Part shown: in pieces, positions 1-6,398 of the stretch
Layout of the letters: every line of letters starts with the position of its first letter
How positions within the stretch are numbered: the stretch's first letter is position 1
NCBI GenBank assembly: GCA_028289725.1
Contig: JANQOH010000044.1
Span: 1-12,846 of the forward strand
Length of the DNA: 12,846 nucleotides
Source of the DNA: Alphaproteobacteria bacterium
GTDB taxonomy: Bacteria > Pseudomonadota > Alphaproteobacteria > UBA7887
Direction of reading: 5' to 3'
Made by a program: the position numbers and the translations under genes
Notes under the pieces: generated by a model
What the model saw: the letters and a program-made list of their open reading frames with translations, nothing else
What the model was told of the DNA's origin: nothing
Databases searched by the model: none

Positions 1-802
1 CGCGATAGAGATCGGCGTAGTCCGGCAGAACGACAAAGCATAGATCGGTATCGCGATAGCTATCGACCAGCGCCTGCCAGGCCGCGGGATCGCTATTTCG
101 CTCCGGCGCCAGCGGCGTGGCCCGCAAGGTGATTGTGATCACCTTGGATGGATTGGGCATGCGATCGGCGAGCCAGGCGTCGACCAGAGACCGGTCGACG
201 GCCGGTACGGTCAACGGTGCATGCAGGCTGCCATCACCATGCCGCAAATGAACCATGCCGTACCATGGCGCGCCGTCCGGCGCCTCGAAATTTGGCCGCC
301 GCGGGTCGTACGCGACGGGGAACAAAGGCTGTCTGCGCCGGGCTTGCCGCCAATAAGCGGTGAATGCCGGTCGGTCGCTGAAAAACAGAACGTTGCCCGC
401 CGCGGGAAAGAGTTTGGCGGCATCGAGCGCAAGATTGTGTGCGAAACTGCGATGGTTGGCGCGTGTCACCGGGTCATCCGGCAGATGTGGCGTCGGGAAG
501 GGGTCGGCGTGATGCGCGACAAAGGCGATGTCGAGCCAGCGGCAGCCGGCCTCGTGGCGCTGGCGGTCTGCGACGGCAAGAAATTTGACGATATCAAACG
601 AATAGGAAATGCAGGCGAAATCACAGACCGCAAGCAGGCGCGACTGGTCGTCCTCCTTCAAAAAATGGCGGCTCACTTTGAGGTCCAAAGGGCTACGCAC
701 GAACCAATCCGGCGCCAATCGAAGACCGCAGGCCTGCATGCCATACCAAATTTGACGCAAGACGCGTCGCCCGATCCGGCGGATGAAGGACCCGGATGGC
801 AT
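1..802 (-). CDS. Conserved glycan-locus protein of unknown function, N-terminal part (C-terminus beyond the left edge)
   Basis: The minus strand is open for 267 codons from an ATG at 802 to the window edge, so the stop lies outside. The protein begins MPSGSFIRRIGRRVLRQIWY and has natural composition, unlike the Arg-rich plus-strand reading of the same DNA. No signal peptide or clear membrane segment is visible. A basic N-terminus leads into a mixed alpha/beta region. Near residues 222-250 is a segment reading ITITLR, then ERNSD, then a W and a beta strand ending VVLPD. I recall this pattern from uncharacterised proteins of alphaproteobacterial polysaccharide loci, where it looks like the nucleotide-binding half of a GT-B-like fold. 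An in-frame TGA lies 11 codons upstream of the ATG, so the start is well bounded, although no Shine-Dalgarno is seen. It is divergent from the ABC transporter genes. A glycosyltransferase role is inference only. Confidence 0.75.
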   Translation of the reverse strand, partial: MPSGSFIRRIGRRVLRQIWYGMQACGLRLAPDWFVRSPLDLKVSRHFLKEDDQSRLLAVCDFACISYSFDIVKFLAVADRQRHEAGCRWLDIAFVAHHADPFPTPHLPDDPVTRANHRSFAHNLALDAAKLFPAAGNVLFFSDRPAFTAYWRQARRRQPLFPVAYDPRRPNFEAPDGAPWYGMVHLRHGDGSLHAPLTVPAVDRSLVDAWLADRMPNPSKVITITLRATPLAPERNSDPAAWQALVDSYRDTDLCFVVLPDYADLYR

Positions 803-834
803 TATCGGCGCCGCGCAGTTGGACGGCGCTCAAT

Positions 835-850
835 CGCACGCGCGCGCGCG
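835..850. repeat. Alternating purine-pyrimidine tract, mostly CG dinucleotides
   Basis: Sixteen bases alternate strictly between pyrimidine and purine, ending in six CG units. Such tracts can adopt Z-DNA under negative supercoiling and are prone to slippage. It lies 33 bases upstream of the ATG of the leftward gene, in its probable leader or promoter. In a GC-rich genome it may be chance. Confidence 0.5.
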
Positions 851-963
851 ATCGGCCGTGGATCGACGCTTACCCGCAAAGCTGCTTCCCGTCCCGCATG
901 ACTGCCAGCTTAGGCGTGAAAAGCCAGGTCTGGTAGCACAAACGACGATGCGATATATCTGTT

Positions 964-977
964 CGGCCCACGGGCCG
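964..977. repeat. Perfect inverted repeat CGGCCC-AC-GGGCCG
   Basis: Two 6-base arms with a 2-base centre form a near-continuous palindrome 38 bases upstream of the ABC permease start, just after a weak -10-like TATATC. It could be an operator for a dimeric repressor or a leader hairpin. No T-run follows, so it is not an intrinsic terminator. Confidence 0.45.
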
Positions 978-1014
978 CTTCGCATCACCATGCCGAACTG
1001 ACCACCGTCCCATC

Positions 1015-1821
1015 ATGTTCACCGTCACGCGACCTCAAATGCACGGCGCGATTCGTGACCTTGTGGACGGCGTGCGAGAGTGGCGTTTGTGGCACCTGCT
1101 GGCGTGGCAAGAGATAAAGGGCGGCTATCGCCGGTCGATTCTCGGCACCTGGTGGTTGGTCCTGAGCATGCTACTTCAGGTGCTGACCATGGGCTTCGTG
1201 ATGAGCTTCCTGTTCAATTTGTCGGTCGAGAAGCATTTGCCGTATCTCGCCGCGGGCATGATTATTTGGACCGGGTTTATTAACGGCATGCTTCAAGAAG
1301 GAAGCAGCACCTACATCAATTCAGCATCGTACATTTTGCAAATACGGCGACCGAGCAGCGTGTATATTTGTAAGATGCTGTGGTCTAATTTGATACGGAC
1401 CGCGCATTACCTCGCAATCTATATCCTATTTGCGATCATCTACTCCGTTTCGCCAACTATTAGCACTCTATGGTTGCTTTTGTCCTTACCGCTGGCGCTC
1501 TTGAGTGTTTCTTGGTTGGCCCTGTTCTTGGGAATCTTGTCGGCACGATTTCGCGACGTCCCGGTAATGCTTGGGAGTATTCTCGGCGTTCTGTTTTGGC
1601 TGACCCCGATCCTCTATCGTGCCGACATGCTCGGGGACAAGCGATTCATCGTCGATTTGAACCCGTTCAGTCACGTGCTTGAGATATTGCGCGCCCCATT
1701 GATGGGCGCGTCGCCCGCCCCGGTCAGTTGGATCGTGGTGGCTGGCTTTGCAACAGCGGGGTGGGTGGTGACGCTGCTGTTTTTCGCCCGTTTTCGGGCG
1801 CGAATCCCCTATTGGCTTTAG
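1015..1821 (+). CDS. ABC-2 type polysaccharide export permease (Wzm/KpsM/TagG family)
   Basis: This is the inner-membrane channel subunit that exports a lipid-linked polysaccharide with the ATPase encoded next door. At 268 residues it has the usual family length. A cytoplasmic amphipathic segment with the typical order LAWQEIKGGYRRSILG (about 29-44) precedes about six hydrophobic segments, near 45-68, 76-92, 128-145, 152-175, 183-201 and 238-258. Other family hallmarks are RFRDVP (178-183), DLNPF (214-218) and a basic C-terminus ending RIPYWL. The ATPase gene follows after 12 bases, which fits translational coupling and a 2+2 transporter. The ATG at 1015 lacks a good Shine-Dalgarno; the next ATG, at 1039, has none either. 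The middle of the gene is AT-rich for this window (108 G+C in 240 bases over 1261-1500 by hand count). The substrate, O-antigen, capsule or another glycan, cannot be told from this subunit. Confidence 0.93.
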   Translation: MFTVTRPQMHGAIRDLVDGVREWRLWHLLAWQEIKGGYRRSILGTWWLVLSMLLQVLTMGFVMSFLFNLSVEKHLPYLAAGMIIWTGFINGMLQEGSSTYINSASYILQIRRPSSVYICKMLWSNLIRTAHYLAIYILFAIIYSVSPTISTLWLLLSLPLALLSVSWLALFLGILSARFRDVPVMLGSILGVLFWLTPILYRADMLGDKRFIVDLNPFSHVLEILRAPLMGASPAPVSWIVVAGFATAGWVVTLLFFARFRARIPYWL

Positions 1822-1833
1822 CGCGCCGGGGCC

Positions 1834-2634
1834 ATGCACAGCATCGTCGCACGCAATCTGCGCGTTGAATATCCGATCTATGACGCCGGGGGACGATCGC
1901 TTAAAAACGCGTTGATTTTCAACAAGCTTCCGCTGCGTCGGCATCAGTCGGTCGGCGGAAATATTTTGCGCTCCGAATCCGGCGGCAAGGTCACGATTTT
2001 GGCGTTGGAAGACGTGAATTTTTCAGTCTCCTCCGGTGATCGGCTTGGCTTGATCGGGCATAACGGCGCCGGCAAAAGCACGCTCTTGAAAGTCATCGCC
2101 GGCATCTACGAGCCGATTGATGGCTCCTTGCGGACCGAGGGTGCGATCATGCCGATGTTTGGCATGTCCGACGGCATGGACCCGGAGGCCACGGGATACG
2201 AGAATGTCCGCTTGCGATGCCTCGTGCTCGGTATCGCCAAAGATCAAATCGATGCGATCGCCGACGATGTCGGCACCTTTTCCGAGCTTGGCGAATATAT
2301 GCACATGCCGATCAAGACCTATTCCAGCGGCATGATGGTCCGTCTCACCTTCGGCATCGCCACGGCCATCAAGCCGGAAATCCTGATCATGGATGAAATG
2401 ATCGGCGCCGGTGATGCCATGTTCATTGAGAAAGCAGAGGCGCGGCTCCGGCAGTTTATCGATCGGGCCGGCATCGTGGTGGTTGCCACGCACAATCCAG
2501 GCATCGTGCGCCAGTGGTGCAACAAGGCTCTGCTCTTACACCAAGGCCGCTCGGTGGCGTTCGGCCCGGTCGAAGAGGTGATTGAGCAATATGATGCGAT
2601 TGTTCATGGCGCGCATCCGGCCGCGCAGGCTTAA
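1834..2634 (+). CDS. ABC transporter ATP-binding protein for polysaccharide export (Wzt/TagH family, short form)
   Basis: This cytoplasmic ATPase powers the neighbouring permease. Visible motifs are Walker A GHNGAGKST (75-83), the signature loop YSSGM in place of LSGGQ (163-167), Walker B ILIMDE with catalytic Glu188, the D-loop GAGD (191-194) typical of Wzt-type ATPases, and the switch His220 in ATH. An N-terminal extension of about 55 residues before the core strand, with VEYPIY and RSLKN, is also typical of glycan-export ATPases. The protein ends at residue 266, only about 45 residues past the switch His. It therefore lacks the roughly 150-residue C-terminal carbohydrate-binding domain of long Wzt proteins such as those of E. 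coli O8/O9a. This suggests export that does not depend on recognition of a modified chain end, unless a separate protein supplies that function. Confidence 0.94.
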   Translation: MHSIVARNLRVEYPIYDAGGRSLKNALIFNKLPLRRHQSVGGNILRSESGGKVTILALEDVNFSVSSGDRLGLIGHNGAGKSTLLKVIAGIYEPIDGSLRTEGAIMPMFGMSDGMDPEATGYENVRLRCLVLGIAKDQIDAIADDVGTFSELGEYMHMPIKTYSSGMMVRLTFGIATAIKPEILIMDEMIGAGDAMFIEKAEARLRQFIDRAGIVVVATHNPGIVRQWCNKALLLHQGRSVAFGPVEEVIEQYDAIVHGAHPAAQA

Positions 2635-2661
2635 GCGAGCATCGAGTGCCGGGCTGCTTCG

Positions 2662-3846
2662 ATGATTGACCTTTGCCCGTTGTGCTGCGGAAAGAATCAC
2701 CGCCCCATTTATGAGGCGGATGTTCCGCTGCAATTCACGGTTCCGGCTGAAACGGCGGTTGATGGCTCAAACTACGGCAGGATGCGGCTCGTCGCCTGCG
2801 GGGCGTGCGGTCATTTGTTCAACAGCGGGTTCGATATGCGTCTGGAGCAGGCGATCTATCGCGACCAGCCGCTGACCAATATGGTCGTCGATCCCGCGAT
2901 GGCCGACCGATATGACACATTGTTGAACTGGCTCGGACGCGATCAGATCGAAGGCCGGCGCGTGATCGAAATTGGCGGTGGCGGCGGCTACATCGCGTGC
3001 TTGCTCGCGGCGTGCAATGCCGATGTCACGGTCTACGAACCGGCCAAGGCGGCACCGGTGGCGACGCTTGCCGAACACAATGTGGCGCTAGTCAACGACT
3101 ATTGGCCGGCCGCCGGCAGCGCACAAAAGGCCGACTTAATTATTTGCCGCCAAGTTCTCGAGCATGTGTCTGATCCGGTGGCGATGATGAGATCCATCCG
3201 CGCGTCGCTCAATGCGCGGGGCAAAGCCTATTTGGAGGTGCCCGATGCGGACTACATTCTGGAGAATAGCGCGTTTCCCGACCTGCATATCCAGCATGTG
3301 CAGTACTTCTCGCGTGCGCGATTCATTGATGCGGCGGCCCGCGTCGGTTTGCGCGCGGAGAAGACCCTCGACATCAAGAACGGCCATGATTTCGGTGTCC
3401 TGTTTCAGCGTGACACGCCGGGCGATTCGGATATCGCAGCCGATCCAAAGCCACCAGAACTGGCGCACGGATTTTCCGAATGCGTGACGCAGGCCCAAGA
3501 CGCCCTTGAACGGCTGCCCCAGCCGATCGTGTTATATGGCGCGACCGCGCATGCACAATCCTTCATCAACGCGGTCCCCCGACCGCCACGTTTTTCCTTT
3601 GTCTTGGACGACAACCCGGCACTCGAAGGCCGCGCGCTGTTCACCAAAACGCAAGGCGTGCCGGTGGTCCGCCCGACACGGGCGCGAATATCCGAAACGG
3701 CATCTTTCGTAATTGCCGCCTATTTGCATGACCATTTGATTGCTTCAAAGTTGCGGGCCGCATCGTTCACGGGCAAAATTTTCACGATCCGCCCACATGC
3801 GGTGGAGGCCAATTCCCTGGGCTTGGTTTCGCTGTATGACGCATAG
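2662..3846 (+). CDS. Zinc-ribbon class I SAM methyltransferase, sugar C-methyltransferase-like
   Basis: The three-part layout matches sugar-nucleotide C-methyltransferases of the TylC3 type. An N-terminal zinc-binding module has Cys5/Cys8 (CPLC) and Cys46/Cys49 (CGAC). A central Rossmann methyltransferase has motif I VIEIGGGGG (101-109), an acidic residue in VYEP (124-127) and RQVLEHV (163-169). HIQHVQYFS (209-217) matches the region that carries active-site His residues in this family. The C-terminal domain has a second Rossmann-like pattern, IVLYGATAHAQ (289-299), then FVLDDNP (313-319). The length of 394 residues fits the family (about 400). Known members methylate a carbon next to the keto group of an NDP-4-keto-6-deoxysugar. 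Others in this superfamily act on different substrates, so the sugar role is inferred from context. The gene starts 27 bases after the ABC ATPase gene in the same run; no strong Shine-Dalgarno is seen before the ATG. Confidence 0.85.
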   Translation: MIDLCPLCCGKNHRPIYEADVPLQFTVPAETAVDGSNYGRMRLVACGACGHLFNSGFDMRLEQAIYRDQPLTNMVVDPAMADRYDTLLNWLGRDQIEGRRVIEIGGGGGYIACLLAACNADVTVYEPAKAAPVATLAEHNVALVNDYWPAAGSAQKADLIICRQVLEHVSDPVAMMRSIRASLNARGKAYLEVPDADYILENSAFPDLHIQHVQYFSRARFIDAAARVGLRAEKTLDIKNGHDFGVLFQRDTPGDSDIAADPKPPELAHGFSECVTQAQDALERLPQPIVLYGATAHAQSFINAVPRPPRFSFVLDDNPALEGRALFTKTQGVPVVRPTRARISETASFVIAAYLHDHLIASKLRAASFTGKIFTIRPHAVEANSLGLVSLYDA

Positions 3847-3888
3847 ACACACCGCAACGCGATCGGGTTATTTGGGTCGAAGCGGGGT

Positions 3889-5319
3889 ATGACGGCTCCG
3901 GCGCAATTTCACGCCATCACCGCCGTTTGGGGCGACTGGCATCGACGCGCTTTTTTGGATATTGGCCTGCCTTCTTGTTTGGCCGAGGGAAATCTCCCCG
4001 CGCTGGGTGGTCCGCAAAAGCTGACTTACACCATTGTCACGACACCGGACGACGCCACCGAGATTCGGTCTCATCCGCTGCTCACGCGTCTCGAAACCTA
4101 TGCAGAGGTCAGTTTTCGACTGCTGGATACGATTGAGGGCGGTAACGTGTTTGTCGCGCAACACCGTATGCGGCGAGAACACACGAAGGCGGCCCAAAAC
4201 GCCGGCGCCATTGTTTTGACGATACAACCGGACGCGGTGTTCTCCGATGGCGCCATCGCCTATTTGGCGGCGGTGTTTTCGAAGGGATACAAGGCCGCCT
4301 ATGTGCGCAGCATCCGGGTGTGCGCCGAGAGTTTTGTGCCCGATTTATTGCACCTGTGTGGCGGGCATACCGAGACCGTTATCGGACTTGGGCGCCAAAC
4401 GCTGATGGAGGCGGCGTTTGCGCACGCGCATCCTCTCATGTTCGCGCAAATGGCGGATCATGAACCGTTCTCGACCTTTGCCGATGTCATCGGATGGCCG
4501 GTTTATGCCGAAGGTCGGCTCGAAGGTTGGCTCTTGGTGCCGCCGTTCCCAGCGGACGTCTTATTCTTTCGGCCGGACGACACGCTGTCTCTTAACGATC
4601 ATCAGGTGATTACCGACGCCGGCAATGGGGATGATATTTTCGCAATCGAAGACTCAAGCAATTTCCTGATGGTTAGCCTGACACCGACATACCAATACTC
4701 TGATTGGTATCTCGGGCAAGGCGGTTTCGATCCTGTCCGCGTGGCGCGAACCTCTCTCGACAACGGCACGGCGCTGGGTCCGTGGGCCATGGCGAAACGG
4801 TTTGTCTTCAATCGCGGCAGGCCGACAGCGCGGGCTTGGGCGCGGGTGGGACGACGCGCGAGCATCACCATGCACCGCGTTTCCGCGCTTCAGGAATGGA
4901 TTCGCCTGCAACGAAGCGCTCAGTCCATGGGGTGCATCCGGGCCAGCCGTCTCATGGCGGCGGCGATTCATGCGCGGCGTCAGCCGATCTCGGCCGGCCG
5001 AAACCGCGCCGTCACGGTCTTTCTGCCCGACGACCGGTCTTTGTCGGTACGTCCTTTTGACAGCATGGCATTGGACGCCGCCAACGGACGTTTGCATGGC
5101 ATCTTCGCCCGGCACGCCATACCCGGACGATTCGCGATTGGCGATCTGCGCGGCGGCGTGCGGAAGGTGAGGAGCGTGGCCGGCGTCGAAGTTGAGATAG
5201 ATGGACGTGGCGATCGGATCCTAGTGGACGGTCATCCCATCATACGCGGTGACACTTCCGCTGGACCGCATTTGGTCCATGCCATCCGGGGCGTGATTGA
5301 TGGCGCAGCAGGCCGATAG
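3889..5319 (+). CDS. Unknown glycan-locus protein, possible glycosyltransferase
   Basis: A soluble-looking 476-residue protein with no signal peptide or clear membrane helix. It opens with a beta strand and HAITAVWGDWHRRAFLDI, followed by LPSCLAEGNLPAL and YTIVTTPDD (47-55), a pattern I recall from uncharacterised proteins of alphaproteobacterial polysaccharide clusters. The N-terminal half looks like a nucleotide-diphospho-sugar transferase fold, with VLTIQPDAVFSDGAI (109-123) placed where a GT-A enzyme has its metal-binding acidic motif, but no standard DxD is visible. The last 110 residues (about 370-476) are rich in short beta strands and look like a separate domain. The ATG at 3889 is preceded by GCGGGG with an unusually short spacing. 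Its 3' end overlaps the next gene by 20 bases, pointing to coupled translation. The glycosyltransferase call is inference; a structure prediction would settle it. Confidence 0.7.
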   Translation: MTAPAQFHAITAVWGDWHRRAFLDIGLPSCLAEGNLPALGGPQKLTYTIVTTPDDATEIRSHPLLTRLETYAEVSFRLLDTIEGGNVFVAQHRMRREHTKAAQNAGAIVLTIQPDAVFSDGAIAYLAAVFSKGYKAAYVRSIRVCAESFVPDLLHLCGGHTETVIGLGRQTLMEAAFAHAHPLMFAQMADHEPFSTFADVIGWPVYAEGRLEGWLLVPPFPADVLFFRPDDTLSLNDHQVITDAGNGDDIFAIEDSSNFLMVSLTPTYQYSDWYLGQGGFDPVRVARTSLDNGTALGPWAMAKRFVFNRGRPTARAWARVGRRASITMHRVSALQEWIRLQRSAQSMGCIRASRLMAAAIHARRQPISAGRNRAVTVFLPDDRSLSVRPFDSMALDAANGRLHGIFARHAIPGRFAIGDLRGGVRKVRSVAGVEVEIDGRGDRILVDGHPIIRGDTSAGPHLVHAIRGVIDGAAGR

Positions 5320-6310
5320 CATCTTGCGCGGGTGGTTGCGGCGGACGTCGCGCGCACTCAATCGACTGCCGCCATCGTGGCGCACGCGTGTTTCCCGGGC
5401 TTTCTTCGCGGTCAGCCGCGTGCTCGGCCGCGCTGCCAGGTCCGCCGAAGGCCTCACCGTTAGGGGGTACCGAATCCCCACGCTTTGCAACGCACTGTCA
5501 CGCCTGCAAGTGAAGTTCGCGGAGCGCGCGGAGTTGTTGGCGGCCTATCGACGGGAGCGATCCGTTCTGTCGCCGCTCAAAGTCATCGAGGAAGCGGGTG
5601 AACGCGACAAGGTGCTCGCCGCCGTCGCATCGAAACTGGCGAAAGGGGCGAATCAAGAAGCGTGCTCTTTGATCCAAGAGCGCGCGCCGAGCATCGCCAA
5701 GGATCCGATATTACTGTGGAGCACCGTCCGTGTTTTGCTTGATCAAGGACAAGCCGATGCCGCGCTCGCACTGACGAAACATACAGATATGGGGCCGCGG
5801 GCACGACGCGATGTCGTCTTGGTCCGCGAATATGTTGAATATCTGTTCGGCGATGTCGCGCGGTTATTGCGCCAACCCTCGCAATATGACGGCGGGCCAC
5901 GCAAGGCGGCTGACTTCGCGGACGAACGGTATCGGGTGGCGCATTCCGTGAGGCGGGACACCGAGGACGTCTTGGCCGGGAATGGTCATAGCGTTCCCAG
6001 AAATCAATTGGCGCTTGAGACAACTGGCACCGGGCAAGACGATGCACCGCCGCTGCCATGGCAGCTTCTTGCCGCGGCCCATCAAGCCCGGATGCGTCAG
6101 GAATTCGAACAGGCGTTGCGCCTGTACGATGCGTGCCTCGAACACGCGCCGGCCTTCGCCGCCGCGCATCTTGGGCGCGCCAAAGTGTTGTGCAAACTCG
6201 GCCGCGGCACTGAGGCATCCATTGCGTTCGAGAAGCATTTGGCCGGCACGCAGCCGTCGGGCGATGACGGACTTGTCGCAACACTCGAATACTTCGGACC
6301 AGCGCGCTGA
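5300..6310 (+). CDS. TPR-like helical protein of unknown role
   Basis: A 336-residue protein predicted to be almost all alpha-helical. An Arg-rich N-terminus (about 10-60) is followed by irregular helical pairs near 105-195. The clearest tetratricopeptide-like helix pairs are in about 252-316, with features such as QARMRQEFEQALRLYDACLE and HLGRAKVLCKLGRGTEASIAFEKHL. TPR proteins usually mediate protein contacts, so a partner or scaffold for a glycan enzyme is plausible. The ATG at 5300 was preferred over an in-frame TTG at 5297. The start lies inside the end of the upstream gene (20-base overlap), which argues for co-translation with that protein. Codon and base use match the neighbours. The function is not recognised; the TPR call is moderate for the C-terminal third and weak elsewhere. 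Confidence 0.75.
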   Translation: MAQQADSILRGWLRRTSRALNRLPPSWRTRVSRAFFAVSRVLGRAARSAEGLTVRGYRIPTLCNALSRLQVKFAERAELLAAYRRERSVLSPLKVIEEAGERDKVLAAVASKLAKGANQEACSLIQERAPSIAKDPILLWSTVRVLLDQGQADAALALTKHTDMGPRARRDVVLVREYVEYLFGDVARLLRQPSQYDGGPRKAADFADERYRVAHSVRRDTEDVLAGNGHSVPRNQLALETTGTGQDDAPPLPWQLLAAAHQARMRQEFEQALRLYDACLEHAPAFAAAHLGRAKVLCKLGRGTEASIAFEKHLAGTQPSGDDGLVATLEYFGPAR

Positions 6311-6329
6311 ATGGCCTCATGTGCAGCGG

Positions 6330-6363
6330 CGGTAAGGTCGCGGTAAGCCCCATTTCCTATACA
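6330..6363 (+). promoter_or_regulatory. Possible activator-dependent promoter: CGGTAAG direct repeat plus TATACA
   Basis: CGGTAAG occurs at 6330-6336 and again at 6341-6347, a direct repeat with an 11-base period (one helical turn). It is followed at 6358-6363 by the -10-like hexamer TATACA. A -35 element at standard spacing would fall at 6335-6340, inside the repeat, as at promoters where an OmpR/PhoB-class activator replaces the -35 contact. It lies in the 88-base gap before the SGNH gene, the largest gap between rightward genes. No regulator or experiment backs it. Confidence 0.25.
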
Positions 6364-6398
6364 GAGAGCGCATCGCATTTGATCGCGAGATTGAGGGT

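Larger units (their letters stand above)
803..1014. promoter_or_regulatory. Divergent intergenic region with probable promoters for both directions
   Basis: This 212-base region lies between a leftward and a rightward gene, so it should hold the promoter of each. A weak rightward -10 candidate, TATATC, lies at 954-959; no convincing -35 was found 17 bases upstream. A perfect 6-bp inverted repeat at 964-977 sits just downstream of it, where a transcript would start. An alternating CG tract (835-850) lies on the leftward side. I see no convincing small gene, tRNA or rho-independent terminator here. Confidence 0.4.

Noticed and set aside
221..901. 226-codon plus-strand ORF near the left end
   Set aside because: It is antisense to the incomplete leftward gene. 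Its product is Arg-rich, has no recognisable motif and ends in the intergenic CG tract, while the minus-strand frame has natural composition and a glycan-locus pattern.
1785..1800. Hairpin CGCCCG-TTTT-CGGGCG near the end of the permease gene
   Set aside because: It lies inside codons for the basic tail (RFRAR), has no T-run after it, and the ATPase gene follows at once, so termination there is unlikely.
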